Shown here in pieces: positions 24,001 through 34,437 of a stretch of DNA of 61,789 nucleotides (positions are counted from its first letter, which is position 1; each line of letters begins with the position of its first letter). The notes beneath the pieces are model-generated. The model was not told where the DNA came from and ran no database searches. It saw nothing but the letters and a program-made list of their open reading frames with translations. The stretch spans positions 1,055,595-1,117,383 of the forward strand of contig NW_019091408.1 in the NCBI RefSeq assembly GCF_001949145.1, read 5' to 3'. Position numbers and translations under genes: made by a program. Source of the stretch: Acanthaster planci. Its lineage: Eukaryota > Echinodermata > Asteroidea > Valvatida > Acanthasteridae.

Positions 24001-24428
24001 GCCGAACTGCAAACCACGGTATCGACGCCCATTTCGGATTTGGCTGACGGAGCTGGGGTTACCGAACTCATTCGCCCCGACTTCTTTTTACTATCCAAAT
24101 TCTGGAGTGATCGACGGGCGTAGCCGGCAACGACCGACTGCAGACACCGCGCAGAAGAAACGCCAAAATGAAGCCTTGTGTGGGGAGCGAAGGAAGCAGA
24201 CTACGCGTACATATCCTAAAATCAAAAAGTGTGTCCAGTTGGGAGGTCCAATGTCCTGTGTTAATTCATCACTTTCCCAGGTAACCAACATCAATAAGCC
24301 GTCCTGTGCTATTTATTAGCAGTGAAATGGTATTCGCTACGGCACTAGGTCTTGCTTGGATACGAAACTGCTAACTAGCGTATTCTGAGGGTGCACCCTG
24401 GTAATTAGGCCAGAAATATGTCCGCATC

Positions 24429-24685
24429 NNNNNNNNNNNNNNNNNNNNNNNNNNNNNNNNNNNNNNNNNNNNNNNNNNNNNNNNNNNNNNNNNNNNNNNN
24501 NNNNNNNNNNNNNNNNNNNNNNNNNNNNNNNNNNNNNNNNNNNNNNNNNNNNNNNNNNNNNNNNNNNNNNNNNNNNNNNNNNNNNNNNNNNNNNNNNNNN
24601 NNNNNNNNNNNNNNNNNNNNNNNNNNNNNNNNNNNNNNNNNNNNNNNNNNNNNNNNNNNNNNNNNNNNNNNNNNNNNNNNNNNNN
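24429..24685. other. Assembly gap (257 N)
   Basis: A run of N. Open frames called across it are artefacts. Confidence 1.
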
Positions 24686-24874
24686 ATTTATCACTGCTGT
24701 CTATGGGAATTTATTTGTAGTGGTGCACCCCTGAGGCATTTTGTTTCGTGGTCTGTTTGTTTCTTGAGGGGCCGAGGGAGCGCATGCGTGATGACGTCAT
24801 AGTAGGGTGGCGTGATGTCGTTGTTTGGAGCAGCGGCTAGGCTGGACTGTTGCCGCAAAAGCGCTCATAGGACA

Positions 24875-26056
24875 AGTTTTGTAACACGCTCCCTTTCAAA
24901 ATGCATGTTCGTGTATTCCACAGGAACTTTGTGTGTGGCACGTACAGCGGCCATGCAGACAATAATAGTATGTCATGATGACATTTCCAGAGCCGGCACA
25001 GTAGATAGCTATGGCCCATGTACGCTCGTGGGAAACACAAAACTGGGGCATTTTGTCTTTCCCCAGTGTCAGGTATCTTTTCAACAGAGGACATTCATTC
25101 AAATGGGATGAAAAAGCCTTGGCTACACGTCCAATTTGTTTGGCCTATAAACAGGAGAGTTAAAGAAAACTGAATGCATGAAAGGGTTAAATGCTGAGTG
25201 GGTTGAACGAAAAAGGTTGACTTTTCTCTGAAAAATTTTCGAGGGTATGAATATTAAATTGAATTTATCCCCCAAAAATATATCGCTGAATGATATCTCC
25301 CTAATCATTTTATTGAAAAACGAAAAGGTGTCTGGACTCATTTCAAGATACTCCCAAATGTCTTTTACGACATCTCCAAGCTGAGTTCAAAATTAATCCC
25401 TAAATTCATCATTTCATCCGAAAATCGTGAAGATGTCTCCACTTGTTCAGAACTACATGTAGGTCATAGAGCTATGATCTAGGCACATCTCTTTATGTTA
25501 TGTAGCGGCATCACTATTATTCACACGAGTGCGAGAGGAACGGAGAATGTCACACTGTTTCCTGCAATAGATCGACCACTCTTAATCGGAAATACAAGTT
25601 TGTCTGAAGATGTTACCCTTGCGTGCGTGTGCCAATAAAAAATAATGTCATACATGTAGTTTGGTCGAGAACGTGTGCTATATGAGACGCACCCCAAAAT
25701 GGGAGGGTACTAATGTAACCGGCGCTGAAAGCCATTTATTTCCATACGTTTAAATTTCCAACTTTTCCATTTACGTACTCAAAAACTGTTCCTCTGCGCT
25801 ATAAAAAGTTTTCAGAACAAAAGCAATACAAATTAAAATGTCGTGTGTAGAGAAAAACTGGCATGAATTTCAACAGAAATATCTTAACAATTTGCCCGCC
25901 TTTGTTGCGCTTTATGTTGTGACATTATTCCGCAACGCGATCCATGATACAGCAGTGAACGACAATAAACAAATGGGATATTTGGCAACCCGCGTGACAA
26001 ACAGCATTTTTCCGAATAATTATTAGAAAACCTGATTCAAAACGCGTGAAAGACAT
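24875..26056. repeat. 1.2-kb dispersed repeat, copy 1
   Basis: This copy is collinear with 48090-49345. Shared landmarks, in order: TTTTGTAAC..GC.CCCTTTCAAA, ACATTCA..CAAATGG, GGGTTGAACRAAAAAGGTT, CTGAGTTCAAAATTAAT, GTTTGGTCGARAACGTGTG, ATTTCAACAGAAATA and TTCCGCAACGCGATCCATGA. A 62-codon frame at 25838 lies inside the repeat and is not treated as a gene. The family is unknown and no terminal structure was recognised. Confidence 0.85.
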
Positions 26057-27136
26057 TACTTTACAAATTCATTTAGACTCAGCGCGTAGACATAGGCCGG
26101 GTCTATATGCACTTAATTATCAATCCTTTTTTCTGCAGCCAGTTTCCACAGTCACGGTACCAGCTGGATATCGAGCTCCAAGCACGGAGAAGTGAACTCA
26201 AACTGTGTTTTCTTACGACGAAGAACCGCCAAGCGTATGACGGAAAATAATCAGAACCACTGTTACCCGGGTGATTTGATAAATGCAAGCTTGCAGATAA
26301 CCTGTTTAAAGACAAAATGTTCAGCTATCAAAGTGTCAACATCGATGCGTTTCAGAGAATTTTCCCTGGGACTGTCATCTGATTCTGTTCTGTCTACCTC
26401 TCATTGAGCGAAACGCACAAGGTGCATCGTTCCCGCGAGATTTAATTGTCTGACTGATCACATTTTGTTTCGATTGAATGTCTGCATGTCATGATTGGCT
26501 AATAATACCGAGGCATATTATGTACATACCTCTCGTGAAACATGTATGTGTGCAATGTACACATTGTCATCCGATGATTCCAACAAACAGTTCCCACCTT
26601 CTCTTAATCTTTAACCAGTTTTCCATGTAGTTAGTTAATTATCAAAGGGCCGTCAGTCGTTTGTCATCTGTCCAGCAGGCTTCGACCACAAATCAGTATC
26701 TGGTATTTGATGACTCGCATGCTTCCATGAACGAACACAGAATCCAGCGATAGTGCGCGTTTGTGTCCAGAACGTGTTACATATTGAACTCGTTCGGTAT
26801 ATAGACGAGAGGAGCTGTCACATCGATTACAATGTGCATCGTGAAATTCCGGCGAGTAACCGATCCCGATTCCCTTTTTTCCCTTTGGTCGCATGCTTCA
26901 TGATTACACTGCACTGACATCAAACCCACACGATCAAATATTTCATGACTCGTCTCGGTTCCAAGGTAATATTGGAAGTCAAAAAGGATTTGGCGCGTGT
27001 AATTGCCAGTAAGCACCCCTCTGCAATTCTTTTCAAACACTAGCAGAACAACACCACGCCTACTGCAGGAGGGCCAAGGAGAAATCGGGCTTGTTTTGCA
27101 CACAGCGACACTCAGTGATAAAATGGACGCGTTAGT
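26057..27136. other. Upstream region of the muscarinic-like receptor gene
   Basis: No other gene is seen. A short upstream ATG at 27123 opens a frame that overlaps the receptor start at 27137 and could damp translation if it is in the transcript. I could not identify a TATA box or transcription start. Confidence 0.4.
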
Positions 27137-28303
27137 ATGCAAAGTGCGAACACTGTCTCTGGAATGAACGCTACCGACGCATCGCCGACGGAAAGTAGGG
27201 AGGACCAACCACTGGGCACAGGGCAAATCGCCATAGCCATCACTAGCAGTGTCGTCTGCCTGATCACCGTGATGGGCAACCTGGTTGTACTCGGTGGCTT
27301 TTGCACTGACCGAAGACTGCGCACCTACGTTAACTACTACATCGTGGGCCTGTCCCTCGCTGACCTGGTTGCTGGAGTCTTTACCATGCCCCTGTACACT
27401 GTCTACTGGGTGCTGGGCCACTGGCCATTCAGTGCCGCGCTGTGCGACGCCTACCTATACCTGAACCACGTCTTCATCCACATCTCCGTGTTGGGTATCT
27501 TGGTCCTAGCAATCGACCGGTACCAGGCTGTCTACCACCCTCTGCAGCACCTTCGCAGGCGCACACCCCGTCACGCTACCTTCATGATCTCCGTGTCCTA
27601 CGTCGTCCCCTTCCTACTCTGGCTGCCCTGGTGTCTGCTCTGGCCCTACCTGGTGGGAACCCGCAACATTGATCCTGGGTACTGCTATCCTCAATACGTG
27701 GCGGACAGTCTGGCCTTCTCCATCTTGGCGCCTGTCTGCTTCTTCTGGATCCCCGTCCCTATCACATCCGTGTTGTACTGGCGCATCTATCGCGTCATCG
27801 GTCATTCAAAACATAAGGGACCCGTGATGATAAGCGATTTAGGTAGGCCACCATCAGGGAGAGACGGCACTCCAGCCGCCAACCAATCGTCTCCTCTGAG
27901 TCTTGAGAAAAGTGATGAACCTACCACCAGCAACACAAGTGTACACCATTCTGCACACGAAAACCCCGCTTTTGAAACCCCCATGGAGCCGGACAGCGTC
28001 ATCCTCAACAACCCCGTTACCCCGACGGGGCATTGCTCGGTCGGTTTCGAGACTACACCAGCCATCTACAGCATCACACACTCCCCAGACCACACACCAA
28101 CTGCCCACCGAGTCCTGAACGAGTTAACCGGCTTGACCATTGAGGGCAAGCCGCTCGAGCGTGACTGTACCGGAGAGAACCACCGCGCCACCCGCACCCT
28201 AACACTCATCCTGGTTAGTTTGCTCATCTCTTCAGTGCCCTGGTCTGTTTTCGTTATCATCTACTCCATCTGCCCAAACTGTATCCCTCTTGTTCTCTAC
28301 CAG
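27137..28303 (+). CDS. Muscarinic-like receptor exon 1: N terminus to extracellular loop 3
   Basis: One open frame covers TM1 (about residues 32-54), TM2 (66-88), TM3 (103-126), TM4 (148-170), TM5 (190-214), the third cytosolic loop and TM6 (354-378). The donor is CAG|GTACGT after NCIPLVLYQ. The third loop is polar and rich in Ser, Thr and Pro. Confidence 0.94.
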
Positions 28304-31300
28304 GTACGTGTTTTGTAGAGAGTATTCGTAACAAACCTTATTTAAGGGCCAGGGTCTTAAGATTTAGGGAATCAGGGTACTTCATGGGCTTTTTAAACCT
28401 CAGGGTTGATCAGTTGAGACCCTGCGAAATCTGGCCCACCAAACTGTTACCAAACTTTCCCATTTGAAATTTGGGGAGCATTGCCAAGCCGCTCCTGTAG
28501 CAAGCATATTGAATCGGATTCTGAGAACCCGCAGCGAGAACAAAACCCGAGTGACAGAACTGCGAATATTGCAGGGCTTCTTGGAAGGCATGAAACGGGT
28601 GGGAGCAAGGTTAAACAAAATCACTTCAATACCTTATACTTTACTCTTTTGAGTGCTTGGAGTACCTCTCTGGAATGGCTGGGTCACAACAGTTTCTGGA
28701 GTGTATTTATTAATTACGAAACTTGATGCAAACTGCGGACCGTGATACAGAATATTGTTTACGAAAGTGGATGTTCTCGCGCCAACTCAAAATGACCCGC
28801 CTTATTTTACACAAGAAAGTGTACATGCACCCGAGACAAAACCCAAGACCCAGAACCTCAAATTCCGGTATTTATTATTTTGGGGCTATGAAAATAACTG
28901 CAAATGTGTCTTTTTAAGTAGGCAATTCAACCAATTCCAGCCTAACACTTCTCATTTTTTTGTTAAAAAATTGAGAATTGTTGAGAATCATTTGCACGAG
29001 TAGTTACATTTTAAAATGGAAGGTAGATTTGAAATCAGTAGGCCCTAAATTATCACGGCGTGTTCAAACTTCAAACTGAGCGAGTGTTTCTGATTACAAA
29101 TGAATAAGGTTAATGAAAAACCGATTAGCTGGCAGATGTTCTAGGATCGCGTGATAATAGTTTAAAATCGATCGATCTTATTTGATGTAATTCTTCATGA
29201 GCAAACGAAATTGATTTTTATAACTGAAACAACAAGACGAATTGTTGGTCCGGATTCAAAGTACATTTTGCGTCCGTTACCGTCAACCACACTTCAGGCA
29301 CAACTGAAAAACACTTCATGGCTGCATTTTAATTAAAACGAATCAGAACGATAGCGAATCGGGTACTCTTTGAACTTAACAACTGATTTAGAAACAAAAT
29401 TAGAAAGGCGCGGAGCATAAGAGTGAAAGTTTAATACAGCATGGTTAAAAACTAACTAAGGCTACACCGGACGTTGCTAGCATCTTTGCTCTTCAACAAC
29501 ACCAATCAAAACGGACAACCGAGGAATGTTTACCTACAATTCAGCCTCCGAGGCCATCATTGCGAAGTTTTTCTCGGGCAACTTCAGATTACTCAGCTTT
29601 TCACAAGCTTGAATCCTTTGACATGTTCCCTGTGCACTTGTTTTTCAGGGTTGAGGAATGGTACCTACAACAGAGTGTAAACATTTTCTCGGTACCTGTA
29701 TTTTCTAGGTTGATATTGTGGTGACTGATTGGTGTGTGAGCACGTGACGACTGTGAAGTTTGAGTGGCATTATCATGGTTTCTTACTCGTCATTTTTGAT
29801 AATATTTAAACAACAGTGTGATCGACTACACTACCCAGTGCTTTATAGAGAGAGCACTCAGAGCAGCGACACCATTGTCTCGACTGTTTGAGCCAAACTG
29901 CTGGATTAGGCCTATGCGCCTGTACACACGGACAATTAGCACACAATTAATAGCTGCATGCTGTACTCCACACATAATGAACAGCCATTTGGGTTCCAAA
30001 ATGTAACGTTGGCGCTACCCTCTCTATAAACTTCTCTGACAACTGAAGTATAACTGTTTGTCAAAATTACTGAACGCTCAGTCGTCCGTGGGTAAATTCA
30101 AATCTGCCTAAGGGAATATTCTCATCATCTCCTATTATATACGTAACATAACTTTCTTCTATCGTTTACTGGCATTTGTTGTGTTGTTTGTTTTAATTGA
30201 ATGCTTGCTAATCTTTTGTTGTCATCATGCTTCAGGTATCATTTGTCGGGGCTCGCTTTCGTTAGTCATGCTTAAGTTAAAATCCGTATTCATTATGTTT
30301 TAAGTTTTGCCTGTCTTAAGCAAAAGCTTGCACCGAACCAAGAAGTACAGACCTTTCCCCGTGATGTCACAATCGTGCCGGACCGCGATGTGTTGTGATG
30401 CTAATGTGCATAGTGTTGTTATGGTAATCTACTTATTCAAGATAAACTATGGTTGAAGCTGCCCGTACTAAATGTGATCACCGTGGCCACGGCCGCTGTC
30501 CACACGTACAGTACGTGGTGGTATTGTTTACATTTAGCGCAATCCAGTGATGTGTGAACAAGGTTTAGAGACAGTGGCTTTAGTATGGGGAATTCAGATT
30601 ATGTTCACGTGGACTGAAAGAACTCGATGAACCAGATTTTATTCAAATTTAACTCTCTAAAGAATTATTGCACCCTCAGATTTAAGCAAAAACTGTGCTC
30701 TTGACTGAGCTGAATATTCGAAAAACGGCGGTTCGTTACCTAGCAACAGTTTCCCTTCTAGCAGACACCACTGGCTAGCATTTTGTACTTTGGTGGTGAA
30801 TGCATGCGGTTTCTCGCTTATTTAGTGTAAAAAAGTTCGCGGACTGCATGCGATCCTTCCAATGTCGCTCCAACTCCAAATGATAATGGCGCTGGAAACC
30901 AAACGGTCGGCCCAGCCTTTCTTATTTTCAATGTAAAGACAACCCTTACAGTATGTCTCTAGTCCACAGAATGCAAACCAACTTGTATAGTGATTAATCA
31001 TAGGGAGGGAACGAAGTTGATTCTGTACTATTTTTAATTAAAAAGAGCAACGTTGAAGTAACTGAAAGAATATGCATAATCGTACTTTGCACTGATCGCA
31101 GATTTCACTTTTGTCCCCGTTCTACTTCCACTAGACGAGCGTGTACTTAGCTCACATGAACAGCACCGTCAATCCGTTTTGTTACGGCGTGGCTAACCCG
31201 CTTTATCTTGACGTCCTCAAGAGGCCAGTCTGCTGCTCGAAAGGAAGGACGACGGTACCGAGGGATGGCCACTGTTCCAGGCGGCCGTACACCATTGGCG

Positions 31301-31323
31301 TCCAGCATAGCACCTTCTTGTAA
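27137..31323 (+). CDS. Muscarinic acetylcholine receptor-like GPCR, two exons, 451 residues
   Basis: Exon 27137-28303 (389 codons) joins 31135-31323 (62 codons plus stop) in phase 0. It is a complete class A receptor: N-glycosylation site Asn11, GN48 in TM1, Asp76 in TM2, Cys103-Cys183 pair, DRY 127-129, Pro206 in TM5, a third loop of about 130 residues, Pro368 in TM6 and NPFCY 402-406. Muscarinic resemblance is clear in LGHW, RRTPRHATFMI, FLLWLP, YLVG.R, LYWRIYR, the C..C loop after TM6 and NSTVNP. The acetylcholine site is not kept: Asp3.32 is Asn110, Tyr3.33 His111, Trp6.48 Ser366, Tyr6.51 Trp369, Asn6.52 Ser370, Tyr7.39 Val392 and Tyr7.43 His396. It is probably a surface receptor for another ligand. 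The start is the first in-frame ATG. Confidence 0.93.
28304..31134 (+). other. Intron of the muscarinic-like receptor gene
   Basis: A phase-0 intron of 2831 bp, GTACGT...CACTAG. It holds no recognisable gene or transposon; small frames near 28480, 29474 and 29818 look like chance. Confidence 0.8.
31135..31323 (+). CDS. Muscarinic-like receptor exon 2: TM7 and tail
   Basis: The acceptor is TTCCACTAG. It encodes TSVYLAHMNSTVNPFCYGVA and a short basic tail with a vicinal Cys pair (RPVCCSKG) that could be palmitoylated, ending at TAA 31321. AATAAA follows at 31457. Confidence 0.93.
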   Translation, partial: TSVYLAHMNSTVNPFCYGVANPLYLDVLKRPVCCSKGRTTVPRDGHCSRRPYTIGVQHSTFL

Positions 31324-31456
31324 ATACAAACTAACGAAAGATCATCACAGAGGATAGCGGCATTAGCAGCCTGAAGACGTATCCGGAGTTGGTAAACTTT
31401 ATAGGCCAGCTACCGTGACATTCTTACCTCCGAAAAAAATGAAGCAAATCTTACTT

Positions 31457-31462
31457 AATAAA
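31457..31462 (+). other. Candidate poly(A) signal of the muscarinic-like receptor
   Basis: Canonical AATAAA, 134 bases after the stop codon. Confidence 0.5.
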
Positions 31463-32876
31463 ATACTTCATTTAGAATTCCCCAATGGATTCTCTTCAAA
31501 GATACCCCTGTGTGCGGAAGGGTGCAACAAGATTGTCATCATAGCATCACTTTGGCCACGCGTTCAGCTAGTCTCCTTCTCTAGATCCTGGATCTCTAGA
31601 ATTGAGGGAATCATTTCATTCACTGCTAAAATCCGAAAGGGACCCGATGCTGCGAACAATTTAAATATTTGTTCAGCCATAGGCCTACCATTAAAATGTC
31701 CGTGACGGGTCGTTTTTTTAATGTGCAGTTTGAGGAAACGGCTTAAAGGGGCCCAAGTATACTGTTTTTGACGATTTATTCTGCAGAATGAAGACAAACA
31801 TGTCCATGTATGTTGATAGTATTCACACAAGGATGGTGATCATACTATAATAAACCTTCAACATACACACGCCCGTAACTGGGGGGGGGTGCGTCCGCTC
31901 TTGAGTTTGAGCTTTATTATAGTTGAACATTGTGCGAAAAAAGTCAAGCAATTCGGTATTTTTTGCCTCCACAAATCCCTCTTCACGAGTTTACTTGTAG
32001 CCACCCTAAAACAACTGGTACGAGCTCATGGACTCTACTGTTTTTCAAAATAAAAGCAAACGATCTATGCTTGGTCCACTTTGTTGAGGATTCACCCCCC
32101 CCAAGTCCTAGTTTTGGACCTGATAATAGTAGATAATGTAAGATAATATATAGTAGATAATGTGCGCGTTATTTAACAAACTAGCCAGAAATGTTGTAGG
32201 ATTTAGATATTATATTGGTTTAATAATAAATAAAGAATGGTTTGATACTAATAGCTGTGTCCGACAAAAATATCATGCAAATAAATCCATACGTCATATT
32301 GTGGGGTACCTGGCGTTTTACGTTTCACACGACTAGGGTCTGAACATCTTCGAAATCCACGTTAATTATTAAAATGCCAGAATATCTACAAGCACAAGCC
32401 TGATTTTCTTCGGATGAATTGATATTTATGAATACGTAGGCCTAATTTAAGTAAGTTACAGAAAACGAAAATAAGAAAAGCAGTCATTACCTCAGAATGA
32501 AGACAAGCGTGTGTGGACAGTCTTCATACAAGGACGGTAATGACGAAGCCCGCGGAAAATAAAAATAATAGCCTTACAAACTTGGGTGAGGGCGCTACAC
32601 AAAACTGTACAAAGGAATTAATGGAGGCACTGAACTAGCTGTCATATACACTTGTCACATTTCTGTGCCGCAAAGTACGCGATTTCCCCCTCCCCATGAG
32701 CACCGACTCAGCCGGTCGAAGAAATATGCCATCGAATAGTGGATTGAATAAATCTAGCCCTGTCAACATTGCAGCAGTATACATGTACATGTACAATGTG
32801 TACATTTACTTGACCACGTTTGCACAGTGCTCAATAGACTGCAGTTGATTAAACTTTGTTTGATCGCAGATGGCGT
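31463..32876. other. Intergenic, no gene recognised
   Basis: AT-rich. Two related segments (about 31780-31840 and 32497-32545) share GAATGAAGACAARC..GT, CA.ACAAGGA.GGT and similar words, so another dispersed repeat is likely. A G/C homopolymer lies near 31885. Confidence 0.45.
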
Positions 32877-33327
32877 ACGGAGGTATATAAGAGCCACTTT
32901 CAAAAACCTTTTTTCGAGATACTATCTCGCCGCGGCGAGTTAAATTGTTGAATGTGTATCTCGCCGCAGCAAGTTATAAGACCTTGCCGCGGCATCAAAT
33001 TGATATTCCGCCGCAGCGAATATTTCAATTGTTTCATAAGTCCTATTCAGTGCACTGTTTTCGAACGTATCTTTAGGATGAAATGCATTTAGATTTTGGT
33101 TTTAGATTGCTAATTGGAACAAAAGGGGATGTTACACTTCATCCAAGCTTGATTTCCAACGCAAGGAAACAAAAGAAATCATTTTTGGTTATGAATTTCC
33201 ATATCCACAATGCGGAAGACTACTTCTGACTCCCTAGTAGACTGCCGCGGAGATGACAGTAACTCGCCGCGGCGAGATAGTAACTCGAACAAAAATTGCA
33301 AGTGGCCCTTATACGCTTCCGTACTTC
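32877..33327. repeat. MITE with ~70-bp terminal inverted repeats and CGCCGCGGCG cores
   Basis: The left end (32877-32943) and right end (33245-33327) are inverted copies sharing GTACGGA, TATAAG.GCCACTT and TACTATCTCGCCGCGGCGAG. Inside, four or five further short GCCGC(G/A)GC sites recur. No coding capacity was found, so this looks like a non-autonomous DNA transposon. Confidence 0.88.
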
Positions 33328-34341
33328 TGCAGTGAAGCGCTTATGTTGGGTAAGAAAAAATGGCGTCTGGATTCAGGGGGACCTGAGATAGAGTACGCAT
33401 CCTGCTTGAATCCACATTTTTCCCTATTGCAAAAATTGGAATTCCAGTATCGTGTAAGCCACAGTTTCTTGGTGGAAATTACCAGTCGCTGTTTGCCTCA
33501 AATCATTTAAAAGAACCAGTAAATATAACCATATTTTCTTAGAGTAGGTTCCAATTTATAATTGATTTTCTCGTTAAAAATCGGACAATAGTACTTCCCA
33601 CTAATGTTTTTCGAATATTGTCTGGATGTAGAATTCGCACTATTGTTAGTTTCTTTTGACAGGGAGTAATGTATAATTATTACAGCATCAAAAAAGCACC
33701 CCCTTGCGTACGTTGATGAAAGTATTTCTTTATGAGAATTGAAAACGACACCAGCTTCTTTTCACTTTCAATGACAGTAAGTATTTTATCTTATTAGTAT
33801 TGTAACAAACAACACGTGAAATAAATTTGAACAGAATATCCAATGCGGGTTTCCTTTGAGGCATTATAATTAACGTTGAAGAATGGCAGACACAAATTGG
33901 AGGGGTCTATTTGGTAAAATCGTTTGCGCTTGCTCAAAATTTACCCATTTGAAATATCGCCCCTATATTTTATAATTGTTTGCTATAAATCGTACATCTG
34001 TATTTTGTTCGGGCAAAGATTACATTGCTTTTCTTAACGTGTGGTGAAGCCATTAACATTTAGTGCACGAACTTTCTGTACAAAGTCCGATACCTAAGAC
34101 TGCTACCCTTGGCCTGGACTGATTAGATATCTATTCAATAATGTTACATGTACAAGGCAATTGCCTTTGTCATGCTACAGCACACATGGAACGAAGTTCG
34201 GAGGTGGTATCAACCATTTAATGACATAAATAAGGGCGGCAGCTGAATTCACAGTTTGCTTTTGGCAATCAGGACAAGCAGGATTTGAGACCCAGCAAAT
34301 TTCGTCTCGATCAATTTGGTTACTTCAGGGAAAATAAGAAA
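33328..34341 (+). other. Upstream region of SDR gene A
   Basis: This stretch is repeated, diverged, upstream of the other SDR first exons. For example, GAGTACGCATCCTGCTTGAAT is near 33391 and 56304, and the leader segment CACAGTTTGCTTTTGGC...GACAAGCAGGATTTGAGA.CC before each ATG is present at four sites. It probably holds the promoter and 5' UTR. Confidence 0.6.
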
Positions 34342-34437
34342 ATGGCGCCGAAGGTGGTCTTGATAACCGGCTGCTCTTGCGGATTGGGTCTTGCTGAGGC
34401 AGTACTTCTCAGCACACGATTTAAGCACGACTTTAAG
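34342..34437 (+). CDS. SDR copy A exon 1: cofactor-binding motif
   Basis: 32 codons from the ATG in the context AAAATGGCG to donor AAG|GTAACT, phase 0. It encodes MAPKVVLITG and CSCGLGLAEAVLL, the first strand-helix unit of the Rossmann fold. Confidence 0.94.

Noticed and set aside
24371-24720. Frames of about 100 codons on both strands
   Set aside because: They consist mostly of gap Ns.
25838-26026. 62-codon frame in the dispersed repeat
   Set aside because: It lies inside a non-coding repeat; the sister copy near 49130 does not keep the frame.
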